Assembly: GCA_031432545.1 (NCBI GenBank)
Contig: JAVKGX010000007.1
Coordinates: 1 to 64,000 of the forward strand
Origin: Armatimonadota bacterium
Lineage (GTDB): Bacteria > Sysuimicrobiota > Sysuimicrobiia > Sysuimicrobiales > Sysuimicrobiaceae
Direction: 5' to 3'
DNA length: 64,000 nt
The first letter of the stretch is position 1. Every line of letters starts with the position of its first letter. Below are positions 62,242 to 64,000 of this stretch, in pieces. A program made the position numbers and the translations under genes. The notes below the pieces were generated by a model that did no database searches, had not been told where the DNA came from, and worked only from the letters and a program-made list of their open reading frames with translations.

Positions 62242-62772
62242 TCAGCGCGGTGCCAGGTTCTCTCGCTGCCCCCGACCCGCCGGCGATGCCTCCAGCGACG
62301 CAAAGGCGTCCCGCAGGACGCGGTAGGTGTCTTCGATGTGCTGCGGAATCACCTTGACGTCGGCGAGGACCGGCATAAAATTGGTGTCTCCGGCCCACCG
62401 CGGTACGACGTGGACGTGCAGGTGGTCCTCGATGCCCGCGCCGGCGGCGCGGCCCAGGTTCAGGCCGATGTTGAAAGCCTCGGCGCCCAAACCGGCTCGC
62501 AGTGCGGCCACGCTCCTGCACACCGCGTCCCACAGGCCCAGCGTCTCCGGGTCCGTCAGCGCGTTCAGGTTTGCCGTGTGCCGATGCGGGACCGCCATCA
62601 GATGCCCACTGCTGTACGGATAACGGTTGAGCATCACGAAGACCCGCTCACCCCGCCACACCACCAGGCTCTCCGCATCGGCGTCGGAGTCGCGCGCGGC
62701 GCAAAAGATGCACTCAGCAGCCGGCGGCGACTTGATGTAGGCGAGGCGCCAGGGCGCCCACAGCTGTCTCAC
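62242..62772 (-). CDS. HIT-family nucleotide hydrolase/phosphorylase
   Basis: A 176-residue histidine-triad protein with HLHVHVVPRW (H-phi-H-phi-H). The start [12 protein letters not shown] and a CIFC pair are typical of the Ap4A-hydrolase/phosphorylase-like branch found in Gram-positive bacteria. It acts on dinucleoside polyphosphates or AMP-linked compounds. GTG 62772 overlaps the RNase III stop (GTGA), so it is co-translated. Confidence 0.89.
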   Translation of the reverse strand: MRQLWAPWRLAYIKSPPAAECIFCAARDSDADAESLVVWRGERVFVMLNRYPYSSGHLMAVPHRHTANLNALTDPETLGLWDAVCRSVAALRAGLGAEAFNIGLNLGRAAGAGIEDHLHVHVVPRWAGDTNFMPVLADVKVIPQHIEDTYRVLRDAFASLEASPAGRGQRENLAPR

Positions 62773-63515
62773 CGCGCCCGCAGCCCCAGTCGGACCAGCG
62801 CTTCGGCCGCCGCCGCCTGTTCGGCTTCCTTCTTGCTGCGGCCGCGGCCCTCTCCCAGGAGGCGCCCGTTGACTTCGACGGTCGCGCGGAACGCCTTTGC
62901 GTGATCTGGGCCTTCCGTCGAGGTGATGCGGTAGCGCGGCAGTCTGCGTTCCGTCTGCTGCACGAACTCCTGCAACCGGCTCTTGTAGTCCCCGTGGGGT
63001 TCGTCGAGGTCCTGCATCAGATCTCGGTACCAGCCGCTGACGACCGCGTGCGCCACGCCGAACCCCGCGTCCAGGTAGATCGCGCCCACCACAGCCTCCA
63101 GCACGTCGGCCAGCATGGACGTGCGTTCGCGGCCCCCGCCCCGCTCTTCGCCGCGACCCAGCCGGACATAAGACCCCAGATCGAGCGAACGGGCGATGTT
63201 CGCCAGTGTGGGCTCGTTGACCAGGCGCGCGCGCAGACGTGCCAAGTCGCCCTCGGGACGGTCGGGGAACCGACGGTACAAGTGGTCGCTCACCACGAGG
63301 TTGAGCACCGCATCACCCAGAAACTCCATCCGCTCGTAGCTGTCGCCGCGGCCCGTCCTGCCCTCGTGCGCGTAAGACCCGTGGGTGAGCGCCAGGTTGA
63401 GCAGACCGAGGTCGCGGAAGCGGACCCCGAGTCGATCGCACAGCGTGCGCAACTGCTCGGCGCGTTGTCTTTCCAGTTCCTCCGCCGACGCCGGGACGAC
63501 GCGTGTCTCAGCCAT
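62769..63515 (-). CDS. rnc: Ribonuclease III
   Basis: Double-strand-specific endoribonuclease for rRNA and mRNA processing. The 248-residue protein has the signature [17 protein letters not shown] with catalytic acidic residues, the second acidic patch [17 protein letters not shown], and a C-terminal dsRNA-binding domain (~175-246) ending [21 protein letters not shown] 63515 overlaps the fabF stop by 8 bases. fabF-rnc order is common in Gram-positive-type genomes. Confidence 0.95.
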   Translation of the reverse strand: MAETRVVPASAEELERQRAEQLRTLCDRLGVRFRDLGLLNLALTHGSYAHEGRTGRGDSYERMEFLGDAVLNLVVSDHLYRRFPDRPEGDLARLRARLVNEPTLANIARSLDLGSYVRLGRGEERGGGRERTSMLADVLEAVVGAIYLDAGFGVAHAVVSGWYRDLMQDLDEPHGDYKSRLQEFVQQTERRLPRYRITSTEGPDHAKAFRATVEVNGRLLGEGRGRSKKEAEQAAAAEALVRLGLRAR

Positions 63516-64000
63516 CTTTGAGAGCGCGCACAGCCAGGGTGGTGTTGTGACCGCCGAATCCGAACGCGTTGGAGAGGGCCACCCGGACCCGTGCGCTGCG
63601 TGCCTTGTTGGGCACGTAGTCGAGGTCACATTCCGGATCGGGCTTCTCGTAGTTGATCGTCGGAGGCAGCCGGCCGTGGTGGATGGCCAGCGCGCACGCG
63701 ATGAGTTCCACGCCGCCGGCCGCCCCCAGCAGGTGCCCGGTCATCGACTTCGTCGAGCTCACCGCCAGGCGGTACGCGTGATCCCCGAAGACGCGCTTGA
63801 TGGCCATCGTCTCGAACTTGTCGTTGTAGGGCGTGCTGGTGCCGTGGGCGTTGATGTAGTCTACGTCCTCGGGGCGGAGCCCGGCGTCCTGCAGACAGGC
63901 GCGCATCGCCCGCGCCGCGCCGTCGCCCTCGGGGTCGGGCATCGTGATGTGGTAGGCGTCGGCACTCATGCCGTAACCGACGATTTCGCAGTAGATCGGA
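63508..64000 (-). CDS. fabF: 3-oxoacyl-[acyl-carrier-protein] synthase II, 3' part
   Basis: Chain-elongating ketosynthase of fatty-acid synthesis. The window holds the C-terminal ~163 residues; the frame runs off the edge at 64000. Both catalytic His are present ([11 protein letters not shown] and [15 protein letters not shown]) along with the late [12 protein letters not shown] glycine loop. The active-site Cys lies in the missing N-terminal part. Upstream residues [18 protein letters not shown] confirm that ATG 63969 is internal, not the start. Confidence 0.95.
   Translation of the reverse strand, partial: PIYCEIVGYGMSADAYHITMPDPEGDGAARAMRACLQDAGLRPEDVDYINAHGTSTPYNDKFETMAIKRVFGDHAYRLAVSSTKSMTGHLLGAAGGVELIACALAIHHGRLPPTINYEKPDPECDLDYVPNKARSARVRVALSNAFGFGGHNTTLAVRALKDG

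Noticed and set aside
1-64000. tRNA, rRNA, CRISPR arrays or insertion sequences
   Set aside because: I looked for T-loop motifs, regularly spaced repeats, transposase motifs and flanking inverted repeats and saw none. A tRNAscan and repeat search would be decisive.

Overview
This is a chromosomal window from a GC-rich bacterium (about two-thirds G+C by eye, with many GTG and TTG starts). I found no rRNA, tRNA, CRISPR array or insertion sequence. Gene order across the first two thirds follows a layout familiar from Bacillota such as Bacillus subtilis: rimP-nusA-ylxR-infB-ylxP-rbfA-nrnA-truB-ribF-rpsO-pnp-M16 peptidase-asd-dapG-dapA-rnj-ftsK/spoIIIE ... rodZ-cinA-recA ... recX. The sporulation genes that sit inside this order in Bacillus (spoVFA/B, tepA) are absent, as is ylxQ. 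Together with the copper-amine-oxidase-type stalk protein, a PPi-type phosphofructokinase and the base composition, this suggests a deep-branching, non-sporulating Bacillota-like lineage (for example the CSP1-3/Sysuimicrobiota, Armatimonadota or Limnochordia neighbourhood). The placement is an inference; marker-gene phylogeny would settle it.

Layout. 1-2.75 kb: CCA-adding enzyme, a ParA ATPase and an overlapping small Cys-rich protein. 2.9-6.8 kb: secreted stalk-domain protein, PPi-dependent phosphofructokinase (minus strand), asparaginyl-tRNA synthetase. 6.9-18.8 kb: a translation and RNA-metabolism operon from rimP to pnp and an M16 peptidase, preceded by a terminator, a promoter and a rimP-type leader hairpin. 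18.9-23 kb: lysine/diaminopimelate genes dapB-asd-dapG-dapA. 23-28 kb: RNase J, UppP, FtsK/SpoIIIE. 28-32.8 kb: a BMP-type ABC importer, probably for nucleosides, with an attenuator-like hairpin after the binding-protein gene. 32.8-38.6 kb: rodZ, aidB-like, cinA, thpR, recA, DUF3276/PUR-like gene. 38.6-43.3 kb: accessory metabolic block (truncated VOC fragment, divergent dapB paralogue, DoxX-like, O-methyltransferase, ornithine cyclodeaminase family, quinone reductase). 43.3-51.3 kb: DNA-repair block (recX, UvrD/RecB-nuclease fusion, HAD hydrolase, SbcD/YhaO-like nuclease, SbcC/YhaN-like ATPase). 51.4-53.3 kb: fumC and a DUF420 gene. 53.4-59.3 kb: glycan cluster (two GT4 glycosyltransferases around a six-hairpin-glycosidase-like protein, a GH130 protein and a GPH-family transporter). 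59.3-64 kb, all minus strand: ferredoxin, cytochrome P450, secreted M28 peptidase, HIT protein, RNase III and the 3' part of fabF.

Strongest regulatory signals. recA has a TTGACA-17-TATGAT promoter whose spacer holds a perfect 14-bp palindrome resembling the Gram-positive LexA box. A similar, imperfect box abuts the TATAAT of recX, about 6.2 kb downstream. Best candidates for unusual biology: a 23-codon ORF bridging recX and the helicase-nuclease gene, a RibF with no riboflavin-kinase domain, a DapB paralogue with altered catalytic motifs whose reading frame runs about 200 nt into the next gene, the GT4/glycosidase/GT4/GH130 cluster, and the ParA/Cys-rich protein pair.
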